Below are positions 1 to 5,499 of a stretch of 8,000 bases of DNA, one piece after another. The position numbers were made by a program, and so were the translations under genes. The DNA comes from Treponema sp. UBA3662 (GTDB taxonomy: Bacteria > Spirochaetota > Spirochaetia > Treponematales > Treponemataceae), in NCBI GenBank assembly GCA_002373205.1, contig DFJV01000128.1, positions 11,506 to 19,505 of the forward strand, read 5' to 3'. The notes beneath the pieces are model-generated. The model had not been told where the DNA came from and made no database searches. It worked only from the letters and a program-made list of their open reading frames with translations. The first letter of the stretch is position 1, and the number at the start of each line of letters is the position of its first letter.

Positions 1-376
1 CGGCAAAATCCAAATCATCATGATTGTAAAGAACACAGGGAATTGTATTTACAAGCTCCTTTCTGTCATGCAGAATTTTGCCGTCTTTTTCTATCTTCTT
101 CTGACCCTTCTCAAAAAAAATTGCCGTCGTGTGGGAAGTCCCATTTTCTTCACGGAACAAGCTTCTTATGCTAAAATCAGATTCACCTTTTCTTGCAATC
201 TCAGAATCATTCCGTGTTCTAAATGAAGAGCCGTAAGCTGAATAGTAAAGAGCTTCCAAAAGATTGCTTTTTCCCTGACCGTTTTCGCCGGTAAAGAAAA
301 TTTCTTTTGCAAGCAAATCAATCGTTTCATTGCTGAGGTTTCTATAATTGGCAACAGACAGTGTTAAAAATGGCAC
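1..376 (-). CDS. recF: RecF, DNA repair/recombination ATPase (N-terminal part, runs off the window)
   Basis: The first 125 codons of RecF are visible; the gene continues past the left edge. RecF is an SMC-like ATPase that binds DNA gaps with RecO and RecR and helps load RecA during gap repair and fork restart. The N-terminus has the family's opening beta strands and a clear Walker A, GENGQGKS, at residues 30-37, followed by the conserved NLLEALYY helix and the SFRT motif near residues 51-54. The start is a GTG (376-374) because no ATG lies in frame before the Walker A. The GTG shares its first base with the TAG stop of dnaN (TAGTG), so translation is probably coupled to dnaN, with only a weak GAAAGAG upstream as ribosome site. 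The dnaN-recF order is the classic origin arrangement. The fragment has no frameshift or stop. The identity is firm; the signature and Walker B motifs lie outside the window. Confidence 0.93.
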   Translation of the reverse strand, partial: MPFLTLSVANYRNLSNETIDLLAKEIFFTGENGQGKSNLLEALYYSAYGSSFRTRNDSEIARKGESDFSIRSLFREENGTSHTTAIFFEKGQKKIEKDGKILHDRKELVNTIPCVLYNHDDLDFA

Positions 377-1491
377 TACTCTTTCTGCATCGGCATGATG
401 ATGTGGAAGTAATCAGAAGCAGGTTCAGGGCGCATCGTAACAGCTTTCATCTCTTCTGTAAATTCAAATGCTATTTTTTCTGAATCTATTCCGCGCAAGG
501 GTTCTTCCACATAGCGGTAGTTAAGGGCAATCGTGTATGATTCTCCCGCGTACTCACATGCAATTTCCTCATCAGCACTACCCATATCTGACTGCTGTGA
601 AACAATCTTCAATATTCCGTTGCTGATGTTAAAGTAAAGACGGCCAGCCTTTTTGTCTACCATAAGTGCCACGCGCTTAAGTGCATTCACAAGATCAGGC
701 TTGCTTACCATAAGTGCATGTGCCTGGTTTTCAGGAATTACGCGCTCGTAGTTGGGGAAAGTTCCTTCAAGAAGCACTGAACCAAATTTATAGTTTCCAA
801 AGCGGAAGAAAATCATTTTGTCCACTACGGCTACAGAAATGTTTCCTTCATCAGGAGCATGCTTAAGAATTATGTTAAGAATTTTCGGATGAACTATTGC
901 TGCAGGGAATTCATTTATTCCGGCAAGAAGATTCTTTGAAGCAAAGCTTAGGCGGCGTCCATCTGTTGCAACAAGATTAAGATTGTCTCCCTTCTTTTCA
1001 AAATAAACACCGTTCATAAAGTAGCGAGTCTCGTCTTCACTTACCGCAAAGGAAGTCTGCTCAATCATTTCTTTTAGGTCTTTTGACGGAATTTCAAAAT
1101 ATGGAACATTGTCTGCAGAATCAAATTCAGGGAATTTATCCTGTGACATGCTCTTCATCTGGAATTTAATCTTTTTTCCAACAGGCTTGATCCTTACGTC
1201 AACTCCAGATTCATCACTAGACTGGTCAAATTCAATTTCTCCTTCCGGCAAGGAATTCAAGATTCCCATGAATTTGTCACAGTAAACAGTCGTTATTCCT
1301 TCTTCCGTTATTTGAACAGGAATCTGTGTTTCATAGTTAACCTTTATGTCTGTTGCTTTTATGGTAAGCGTATTGTTTGATGCGGAGATCATCACATTCG
1401 AAAGAATGGAACCTGCGTTTTTAGTAGAAATTATTTCCTGGGCAATGGAAATTTCCTTTATCATCGATTCCTTATCAAAAATAAACTTCAT
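376..1491 (-). CDS. dnaN: DNA polymerase III sliding clamp (beta subunit)
   Basis: DnaN is the ring-shaped homodimeric clamp that holds DNA polymerase III and other partners on DNA. The product is 371 residues, close to the usual 365-380, and covers the three clamp domains (roughly 1-120, 128-250 and 252-371). Visible family marks are the ATDGRRL segment at 175-181, FPNYERVIP at 245-253, the NYRYVEEPLRG segment near 324-334, and the C-terminal HIIMPM at 363-368, which lines the hydrophobic pocket that binds clamp-binding peptides. The ATG start is supported by a good AGGAG ribosome site (1502-1498) six bases upstream. The gene lies downstream of dnaA after a 324-base gap that has its own candidate promoter, so dnaN can probably be expressed apart from dnaA. 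It overlaps recF by one base. Nothing is truncated or unusual. Confidence 0.97.
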   Translation of the reverse strand: MKFIFDKESMIKEISIAQEIISTKNAGSILSNVMISASNNTLTIKATDIKVNYETQIPVQITEEGITTVYCDKFMGILNSLPEGEIEFDQSSDESGVDVRIKPVGKKIKFQMKSMSQDKFPEFDSADNVPYFEIPSKDLKEMIEQTSFAVSEDETRYFMNGVYFEKKGDNLNLVATDGRRLSFASKNLLAGINEFPAAIVHPKILNIILKHAPDEGNISVAVVDKMIFFRFGNYKFGSVLLEGTFPNYERVIPENQAHALMVSKPDLVNALKRVALMVDKKAGRLYFNISNGILKIVSQQSDMGSADEEIACEYAGESYTIALNYRYVEEPLRGIDSEKIAFEFTEEMKAVTMRPEPASDYFHIIMPMQKE

Positions 1492-1522
1492 TTTTATCTC
1501 CTAAAGAATTCATCTTAAAAAG

Positions 1523-1551
1523 ATTATATTCTATTTTTTAAATATTCGCAC
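1523..1551 (-). promoter_or_regulatory. Candidate dnaN promoter
   Basis: On the minus strand a perfect TATAAT lies at 1528-1523. No good -35 hexamer is found 16-18 bases upstream (the best windows, around 1546-1551, read GTGCGA or similar). Transcription would begin near 1516, giving a leader of about 25 bases that contains the AGGAG ribosome site of dnaN. Because the region is very AT-rich, a chance TATAAT is possible; the distance to the gene is what favours it. Confidence 0.42.
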
Positions 1552-1565
1552 TAAATTTTTTCAAA

Positions 1566-1610
1566 TGCATAAAAATTCACGTTTTTTAGGAATAAATGAA
1601 TTTTTATGCA
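1566..1610. repeat. 14-base inverted repeat pair in the putative origin
   Basis: TGCATAAAAATTCA at 1566-1579 is repeated exactly as its reverse complement at 1597-1610, with 17 bases between. Each arm is itself nearly palindromic (TGCAT, four A, ATTCA). The arm at 1597-1610 overlaps the DnaA-box match TTATGCACA (1604-1612), so the arms may be composite DnaA sites. Centre-to-centre distance is 31 bases, close to three helical turns. As RNA it could form a stem-loop, but it has no following T-run and lies upstream of the putative dnaN promoter, so a terminator role looks unlikely. Confidence 0.75.
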
Positions 1611-1612
1611 CA
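1604..1612 (+). promoter_or_regulatory. DnaA box (TTATGCACA)
   Basis: This is an exact match to the general DnaA-box consensus TTATNCACA. It lies at the left border of the AT-rich core and reads towards it, the orientation of E. coli R1 relative to its unwinding element. The DNA-recognition residues of the DnaA encoded here are conserved (PRQ and GGRDHTTI), so a near-consensus box is expected to be bound. Confidence 0.65.
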
Positions 1613-1661
1613 TTCATACTAAATTTATGAATTTATATAAATTTAGTAATAGTAATAATAA
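1613..1661. other. Candidate DNA-unwinding element
   Basis: This 49-base stretch contains five G or C bases in total. It includes a 14-base perfect A/T palindrome (1630-1643) and ends in the triplet run. It is bordered by DnaA-box-like sites that face it from both sides (1604-1612 on plus, 1666-1674 on minus). The low melting stability is evident from composition; actual unwinding is inferred. Confidence 0.6.
1644..1661 (+). promoter_or_regulatory. DnaA-trio array (six TAG/TAA triplets)
   Basis: The plus strand reads TAGTAATAGTAATAATAA, six uninterrupted copies of TA(G/A). This is the DnaA-trio pattern (3'-[G/A]AT-5') described for bacterial origins, where single-stranded DNA is gripped by a DnaA filament. 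A short GAGC follows, then the degenerate box TGTGAATTT. Box and trios have the polarity expected from known origins: the filament would grow from the box in the 3' to 5' direction along the trio strand. The match is by eye and untested. Confidence 0.62.
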
Positions 1662-1665
1662 GAGC

Positions 1666-1674
1666 TGTGAATTT
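1666..1674 (-). promoter_or_regulatory. Degenerate DnaA box beside the trio array
   Basis: The plus strand reads TGTGAATTT, on minus AAATTCACA, which matches TTATNCACA at 7 of 9 positions. It is weak by itself. It is listed because it sits four bases from the trio run in the orientation that a basal origin-unwinding system requires. Confidence 0.4.
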
Positions 1675-1716
1675 CTGGAAAAGTATTGTATCTTTTTGCT
1701 TTCAAAAGACTTATAA

Positions 1717-1725
1717 AGTGCATAA
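1717..1725 (-). promoter_or_regulatory. Near-consensus DnaA box (TTATGCACT)
   Basis: It matches the TTATNCACA consensus at 8 of 9 positions and overlaps the third copy of the 14-base repeat. It has the same orientation as the trio-proximal site 51 bases to its left. Confidence 0.45.
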
Positions 1726-1732
1726 GTATTCA
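1719..1732 (+). repeat. Third, diverged copy of the 14-base origin repeat
   Basis: TGCATAAGTATTCA matches the TGCATAAAAATTCA repeat of 1566-1579 at 12 of 14 positions, with both changes in the central A-run. The TGCAT and ATTCA ends are intact, which suggests that the ends are what matters. Confidence 0.6.
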
Positions 1733-1785
1733 TTTTGAATTCACAGGGTTTGCACTTTTCCTATGCTTTTTCAGATTTACCAAGC

Positions 1786-1794
1786 TTTTTCACA
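1786..1794 (+). promoter_or_regulatory. Possible DnaA box (TTTTTCACA)
   Basis: It matches the relaxed consensus TT(A/T)TNCACA. It lies close to the 3' end of dnaA. The same 9-mer also occurs inside the dnaA coding region (minus strand, 2478-2486), so the match may be chance. Confidence 0.35.
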
Positions 1795-1815
1795 AGATTG
1801 TAACATATTGTTAAC

Positions 1816-3336
1816 TTATTTTCTATACTCTTTTATCTCCCGTATAAGAATTTCTATGGTCTGGCTAAAGGATGAGTCGGTTCTAAGCTGCTCTTCCATC
1901 TTTTCGTAGCTGTGCAGTATAGTCGTATGGTCTCGTCCTCCAAATTCGTTTCCAAGCTCCGGGTAAGAATAGTCAAGAAGGTTTCTTGCTATGTAAATGG
2001 CTATTTGGCGGGGTATTACAAATTTTTTGTTGCGTTTTTTGCTCTTTATGTCGCTCAGGGAAATATTGTAGTGGTCGGCTACAACCTTTTGAATGGTTTC
2101 TATATTGATGAATCCGTTTGAAGGCTGGCTGAATGTGTCTTTGAGTTCCTTGCGGGCAATCTCTATGGTAACTTTCTGGTCAGGCTGGTATTCTGCATAA
2201 CCGATTATCTTGTTCAGGCTTTTTTCAAGGTCGCGGACGTTTGTCTGTACGTTTTTTGCTATGTAGTCAAGAACATCTTCTGGGATTGATTTTCCCATCA
2301 ATTCAAGTTTCTTTTGAAGAATGGCCTTTCTTGTTTCATAGTTGGGAGGAGTAATGTCTATGCAAATTCCCATGGTAAAGCGGGTCTTGAGTCTTTCTTC
2401 TATACCCTTTATCTCTTCCATGGGACGGTCGCAGGTAAAGACCATCTGTGCTTTTTTTTGGTGAAGGGCTTCGAAAGTGTGAAAAAGTTCTTCCTGTGTT
2501 CCTTTTTTGTCAATAAGAAAATGGATGTCATCAAGAAGCAATACATCCAGCTTGCGGAATTTGTTTTTGAACTGATCCGTCTTTTTGTCGGAAAGTGATT
2601 TAAAAAATTCGTTTGTAAAATTTTCTGCACTCAGACAGGCTATTTTTACATTACCTTCTTTTTGCTTGTAAATATAGTTTCCTATAGATTGCATAAGGTG
2701 GGTTTTTCCAAGGCCTGAACCTCCGTAAATTAACAGTGGGTTAAATTTTTTCCCTGGTTCCTTTGCGACACCGATAGATACGTTATAAGCGAAATTTGAG
2801 TTTTCACCGGGAACAAAAGTTTCGAACGTGAAATTTTCATCAAGCAATAGGTGCTTTTTTACGGGTTTTTCATCAGATGAATATGAATAAGCTGATGATG
2901 AATCCTCTTTGATTTTACTTTCTTTTTCACTTTCTGAGATTAAGTTGTTCAGTATTGAAGTGTAAGTATTTTCGGGTTGAGTCTCTGTTTGTACAGAGGG
3001 AGTTTCCTTTGCTATTGCTTCTGTTTTTTCTTCTTCCAAGTTTGAATCGGATGCAGGAAGTTTAGAAGTTATATTTTTTGGAATGAATTTTACATTTAAA
3101 TTTATCCCTGTTATTTCCGCTATTTTATCTTTAACTGTTTGTATGCTGCCTTTTTCCTCCATGTGGTTAAGCATAACGTCTGAAGGAACGGAAACTGTTA
3201 TTTCATCAATGGTGTCGCTTACGTACTCCATGTTAAAGTAGATTTTGAAAAAATTTTCCTGATTTTTTTGCTTATACTCTTCGTGTATAATGTTAAGGAC
3301 ATCTTCCCAAATGCCCTTGTAATTCTGCTCACTCAT
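1816..3336 (-). CDS. dnaA: Chromosomal replication initiator protein DnaA
   Basis: DnaA binds origin boxes, forms an ATP-dependent filament, melts the origin and recruits the helicase. Counted from the ATG at 3336 the protein has 506 residues, somewhat long for the family because the linker domain II (about 90-165, rich in Ser, Glu, Thr and Lys) is extended. Domain I fills roughly 1-85. The AAA+ domain III shows Walker A GGSGLGKT at 205-212, Walker B LLLDD ending at 270, sensor 1 VFTCDRP near 299-305, the box VII stretch ERLKTRF with its arginine finger near 314-320, and sensor 2 Arg at 368 in NVRDLEKSL. Domain IV carries SKKRNKK, PRQ and the signature GGRDHTTI at 466-473. An in-frame TTG at 3345 would add three residues, but it lies in the promoter -10 and is rejected as the start. 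No ribosome site precedes the ATG, in line with a leaderless message. Confidence 0.96.
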   Translation of the reverse strand: MSEQNYKGIWEDVLNIIHEEYKQKNQENFFKIYFNMEYVSDTIDEITVSVPSDVMLNHMEEKGSIQTVKDKIAEITGINLNVKFIPKNITSKLPASDSNLEEEKTEAIAKETPSVQTETQPENTYTSILNNLISESEKESKIKEDSSSAYSYSSDEKPVKKHLLLDENFTFETFVPGENSNFAYNVSIGVAKEPGKKFNPLLIYGGSGLGKTHLMQSIGNYIYKQKEGNVKIACLSAENFTNEFFKSLSDKKTDQFKNKFRKLDVLLLDDIHFLIDKKGTQEELFHTFEALHQKKAQMVFTCDRPMEEIKGIEERLKTRFTMGICIDITPPNYETRKAILQKKLELMGKSIPEDVLDYIAKNVQTNVRDLEKSLNKIIGYAEYQPDQKVTIEIARKELKDTFSQPSNGFINIETIQKVVADHYNISLSDIKSKKRNKKFVIPRQIAIYIARNLLDYSYPELGNEFGGRDHTTILHSYEKMEEQLRTDSSFSQTIEILIREIKEYRK

Positions 3337-3344
3337 AGAAGGCA

Positions 3345-3372
3345 ATTATAATTTTTAAGTGCTTTTTGTCAA
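3345..3372 (-). promoter_or_regulatory. Consensus dnaA promoter
   Basis: On the minus strand TTGACA (3372-3367) and TATAAT (3350-3345) are both perfect matches to the sigma-70 consensus, separated by 16 bases. The dnaA ATG begins nine bases past the last base of the -10 element. The first purine after the -10 in the usual start zone is the A of that ATG (3336). Transcription therefore probably starts at or within two bases of the start codon. Confidence 0.8.
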
Positions 3373-3375
3373 TAG

Positions 3376-3384
3376 TTTTCCACA
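3376..3384 (+). promoter_or_regulatory. DnaA box, first of a tandem pair (TTTTCCACA)
   Basis: It matches TTATCCACA at 8 of 9 positions and TT(A/T)TNCACA fully. It begins four bases behind the -35 hexamer of the dnaA promoter. It is part of a direct repeat with a 12-base period (TTTTCCACAGG in both copies), so bound DnaA would probably affect RNA polymerase at the dnaA promoter. Confidence 0.7.
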
Positions 3385-3387
3385 GGC

Positions 3388-3396
3388 TTTTCCACA
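3388..3396 (+). promoter_or_regulatory. DnaA box, second of a tandem pair (TTTTCCACA)
   Basis: An identical 9-mer to the one at 3376-3384, in the same orientation and 12 bases away, with the following GG also shared. The pair is the only tandem DnaA-box arrangement in the window and points to cooperative binding. Confidence 0.7.
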
Positions 3397-3449
3397 GGTC
3401 TTTTAGGCTGTAAATTTAATTGAAGCAGACGTTGCAGGTGGTTTTAAGC

Positions 3450-3478
3450 TAGACTTTTTTCCTTATTATTGGTATAGT
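3450..3478 (+). promoter_or_regulatory. Candidate gyrB-gyrA promoter
   Basis: TAGACT (3450-3455, 4 of 6 to TTGACA) and TATAGT (3473-3478, 5 of 6 to TATAAT) are 17 bases apart. Transcription would start near 3485, leaving a leader of about 27 bases that includes the GGGGA ribosome site at 3501-3505. The non-consensus hexamers are common for gyrase promoters, which in several bacteria are activated when DNA is relaxed; whether that holds here is unknown. Confidence 0.48.
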
Positions 3479-3511
3479 TTATTACTTAAAAGTTTAGAGT
3501 GGGGATTTTTA

Positions 3512-5476
3512 ATGTCAGACGAAAATCAGTATTCAGCCAGCAGTATTCAAGTTCTAAAGGGACTGGAAGCCGTACGCAAAAGACCTGGTATGTACATTGG
3601 TTCTACGGGACCAAACGGTTTGCATCATCTTGTTTACGAAGTTGTAGATAACAGTATTGACGAAGCAATGGCAGGTTTCTGCGACACGATTACGGTTGCC
3701 CTGGAAAAGGATGACATTTGCCGTGTAGAAGACAATGGACGTGGTATTCCTGTAGACATGCATCCTACGGAACACGTTTCTGCCCTTGAGCTTGTTTTGA
3801 CAAGGCTCCATGCCGGTGGTAAGTTTGACAAATCAAACTATAAGGTTTCCGGTGGTTTGCACGGTGTAGGTGTTTCTTGCGTAAATGCACTTTCTGTATG
3901 GATGGAAGCTTTTGTTAACCGAGAGGGAAAACGCTACGAGCAAAAATATGCAGAGGGAAAGCCAAAGACAAAGGTTGAATGCATCGGTGATACAAACATC
4001 CACGGAACTACAATCCGCTGGAAAGCAGACAATACGATTTTCAAAGAAACAACGACATACAATTTTGACGTTCTTGCCCAGCGCCTTAGGGAACTTGCTT
4101 TCTTGAACCCTGGCATCACAATAAAATTCCGTGACGAGCGCCTTGAAACCCCAAAAGAAGTTGTCTACAAGTTTGAAGGAGGAATCAGGCATTACGTTAC
4201 CTTCCTTAACGAAGGAAAAAAAGTCCTTCCAGAAGAACCCATCTACATTTCTGGTGAAACGGAAAATGTTCAAATGGAAGTTGCCATGCAGTACAATGAC
4301 AACTACGACGAAAAAATTTATGCCTACGTAAACGACATAAACACCAAGGAAGGCGGAACCCACCTTGACGGCTTTAAGATAGCCCTTACCGTTACGCTCA
4401 ATAAGTTCCTGGAAAAAAATGAAAAGCTTTTGAAGCGTCTTATAATAAAAGACTCAAAGTCAAAGGATGCAAAATCCAACCAGATAAATTATGAAAAGCT
4501 AGCCGGTGACGATGTGCGTGCTGGTTTGACAGCAGTTATTTCCGTAAAAGTTCCTGAGCCCCAGTTTGAAGGCCAGACAAAGACAAAGCTTGGCAATACG
4601 GAAGTTCGCGGTTATGTGGATGCCCTTGTAAAAGACAAGCTAACCCTTTGGTGCGAACAGAATCCACAGATTGTGAATATGATTCTGGAAAAGGCAGTTG
4701 CAGAAGCAGAAGCCCGCATTGCCGCCCGCAAAGCAAAAGAGAATACCCGCAAAAAGTCACTCAGCGATTCGTTTGGCCTGCCGGGAAAACTTTCCGACTG
4801 CTCTTCAAAGGATCCTTCAATCTGTGAAGTCTACATAGTTGAGGGAGACTCTGCAGGCGGTTCTGCTAAAAAGGGAAGGGACTCAAAGACTCAGGCCATT
4901 CTTCCTCTTTGGGGAAAGATGCTCAACGTAGAAAAAAGCCGTCTTGATAAGGTTATAGACAACGAAAAGCTTCAGCCTGTAATTGCTTCTTTGGGAACAA
5001 ACATAGGAAAGGACTTTGACATAACAAAGTTGCGCTATGACAAAATAATTATCATGGCAGATGCTGATGTTGACGGAAGCCACATCCGCACACTTTTGCT
5101 TACCTTCTTTTTCCGCTACATGCCGCAACTCATAGAAGAGGGACATGTTTACCTTGCAATGCCACCCCTCTTTGCAGTCCGCTACGGTAAAAAAGTAAAG
5201 TATGTTTACGATGACAATGAAAAGGCAGCCGCAATCGCAGAATTTGGTGTTCCTGCAGAAAAGCTTGATGTTCAGCGTTACAAAGGTTTGGGTGAAATGT
5301 CTGGAGACCAGCTTTGGGACACGACTATGAATCCTGCCGTAAGAAAGATGATGAAGGTAACAATACCGGATGCAATCGCAGCAGATAAAATTTTCTCCAC
5401 ATGCATGGGTGAAGCCGTAGAACCGCGCCGCAAGTTCATTGAAGAAAATGCTATTTATGCAAATCTCGATGTCTGA
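3512..5476 (+). CDS. gyrB: DNA gyrase subunit B (ATPase subunit)
   Basis: GyrB binds and hydrolyses ATP to drive strand passage by GyrA2GyrB2, which introduces negative supercoils. At 654 residues it is the short form, without the roughly 170-residue insert of E. coli GyrB. The GHKL ATPase shows E43, N47 and D50 in VYEVVDNSID, D74 in VEDNGRGIP, GGLHGVG at 114-120, HGTT at 164-167 and the QTK loop (Lys357). Arg137, equivalent to the aminocoumarin-contacting Arg136 of E. coli, is kept. The Toprim domain has EGDSAGG at 444-450 and DADVD at 517-521, and the tail has RYKGLGEM near 599-606. The motif usually written PLRGK or PLKGK is PLWGK here, with Trp467 at the position of E. coli Lys447. The ATG is preceded by GGGGA seven bases upstream. 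It is first in an operon with gyrA. This is gyrase rather than ParE given the adjacent gyrA. Confidence 0.97.
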   Translation: MSDENQYSASSIQVLKGLEAVRKRPGMYIGSTGPNGLHHLVYEVVDNSIDEAMAGFCDTITVALEKDDICRVEDNGRGIPVDMHPTEHVSALELVLTRLHAGGKFDKSNYKVSGGLHGVGVSCVNALSVWMEAFVNREGKRYEQKYAEGKPKTKVECIGDTNIHGTTIRWKADNTIFKETTTYNFDVLAQRLRELAFLNPGITIKFRDERLETPKEVVYKFEGGIRHYVTFLNEGKKVLPEEPIYISGETENVQMEVAMQYNDNYDEKIYAYVNDINTKEGGTHLDGFKIALTVTLNKFLEKNEKLLKRLIIKDSKSKDAKSNQINYEKLAGDDVRAGLTAVISVKVPEPQFEGQTKTKLGNTEVRGYVDALVKDKLTLWCEQNPQIVNMILEKAVAEAEARIAARKAKENTRKKSLSDSFGLPGKLSDCSSKDPSICEVYIVEGDSAGGSAKKGRDSKTQAILPLWGKMLNVEKSRLDKVIDNEKLQPVIASLGTNIGKDFDITKLRYDKIIIMADADVDGSHIRTLLLTFFFRYMPQLIEEGHVYLAMPPLFAVRYGKKVKYVYDDNEKAAAIAEFGVPAEKLDVQRYKGLGEMSGDQLWDTTMNPAVRKMMKVTIPDAIAADKIFSTCMGEAVEPRRKFIEENAIYANLDV

Positions 5477-5499
5477 TGACTTTATAAGGAAAAGTATAG

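Larger units (their letters stand above)
1492..1815. other. dnaA-dnaN intergenic region, probable core of oriC
   Basis: No gene is present in these 324 bases. The sequence is far more AT-rich than the flanking genes. Its densest stretch (1613-1661) has only 5 G or C in 49 bases and includes a perfect 14-base palindrome, AATTTATATAAATT, at 1630-1643. DnaA-box-like 9-mers lie on both sides of that stretch, and a TAG/TAA triplet run ends it. Three copies of a 14-base repeat are also present. In B. subtilis and many other bacteria the dnaA-dnaN gap carries the DNA-unwinding element, so position and content agree. The dnaN promoter appears to occupy the right-hand end as read on the minus strand (about 1515-1551). 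The replication role is inferred from sequence and position only. Confidence 0.78.
3346..3511. other. Divergent dnaA/gyrB control region
   Basis: About 166 bases separate the oppositely oriented dnaA and gyrB. They contain the dnaA promoter, a tandem pair of DnaA boxes (3376-3396) and a weaker gyrB promoter (3450-3478). No open reading frame or RNA gene is apparent. The arrangement could let DnaA influence both its own gene and the gyrase operon. Confidence 0.7.

Noticed and set aside
20..226. Small plus-strand frame at the left edge
   Set aside because: It is antisense to recF, whose Walker A and flanking motifs read cleanly in the other strand.
1799..1813. Inverted repeat TAACA-TAT-TGTTA just after dnaA as a terminator
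   Set aside because: The stem is only five A/T-rich pairs and no T-run follows on the minus strand.
2478..2486. DnaA-box-like TTTTTCACA inside dnaA
   Set aside because: It is a single site in coding sequence with no neighbouring boxes or AT-rich element, best read as a chance match.
3343..3345. TTG as the dnaA start codon (509-residue product)
   Set aside because: Its first base is the last base of a perfect -10 element, so it would lie upstream of the expected transcript start, and the ATG at 3336 gives the usual DnaA N-terminus.
3833..4363. Long minus-strand open frame inside gyrB
   Set aside because: It lies wholly in the shadow of a well-conserved gyrB, has no ribosome site or recognisable domain, and its composition is what a reverse reading of gyrB would give.
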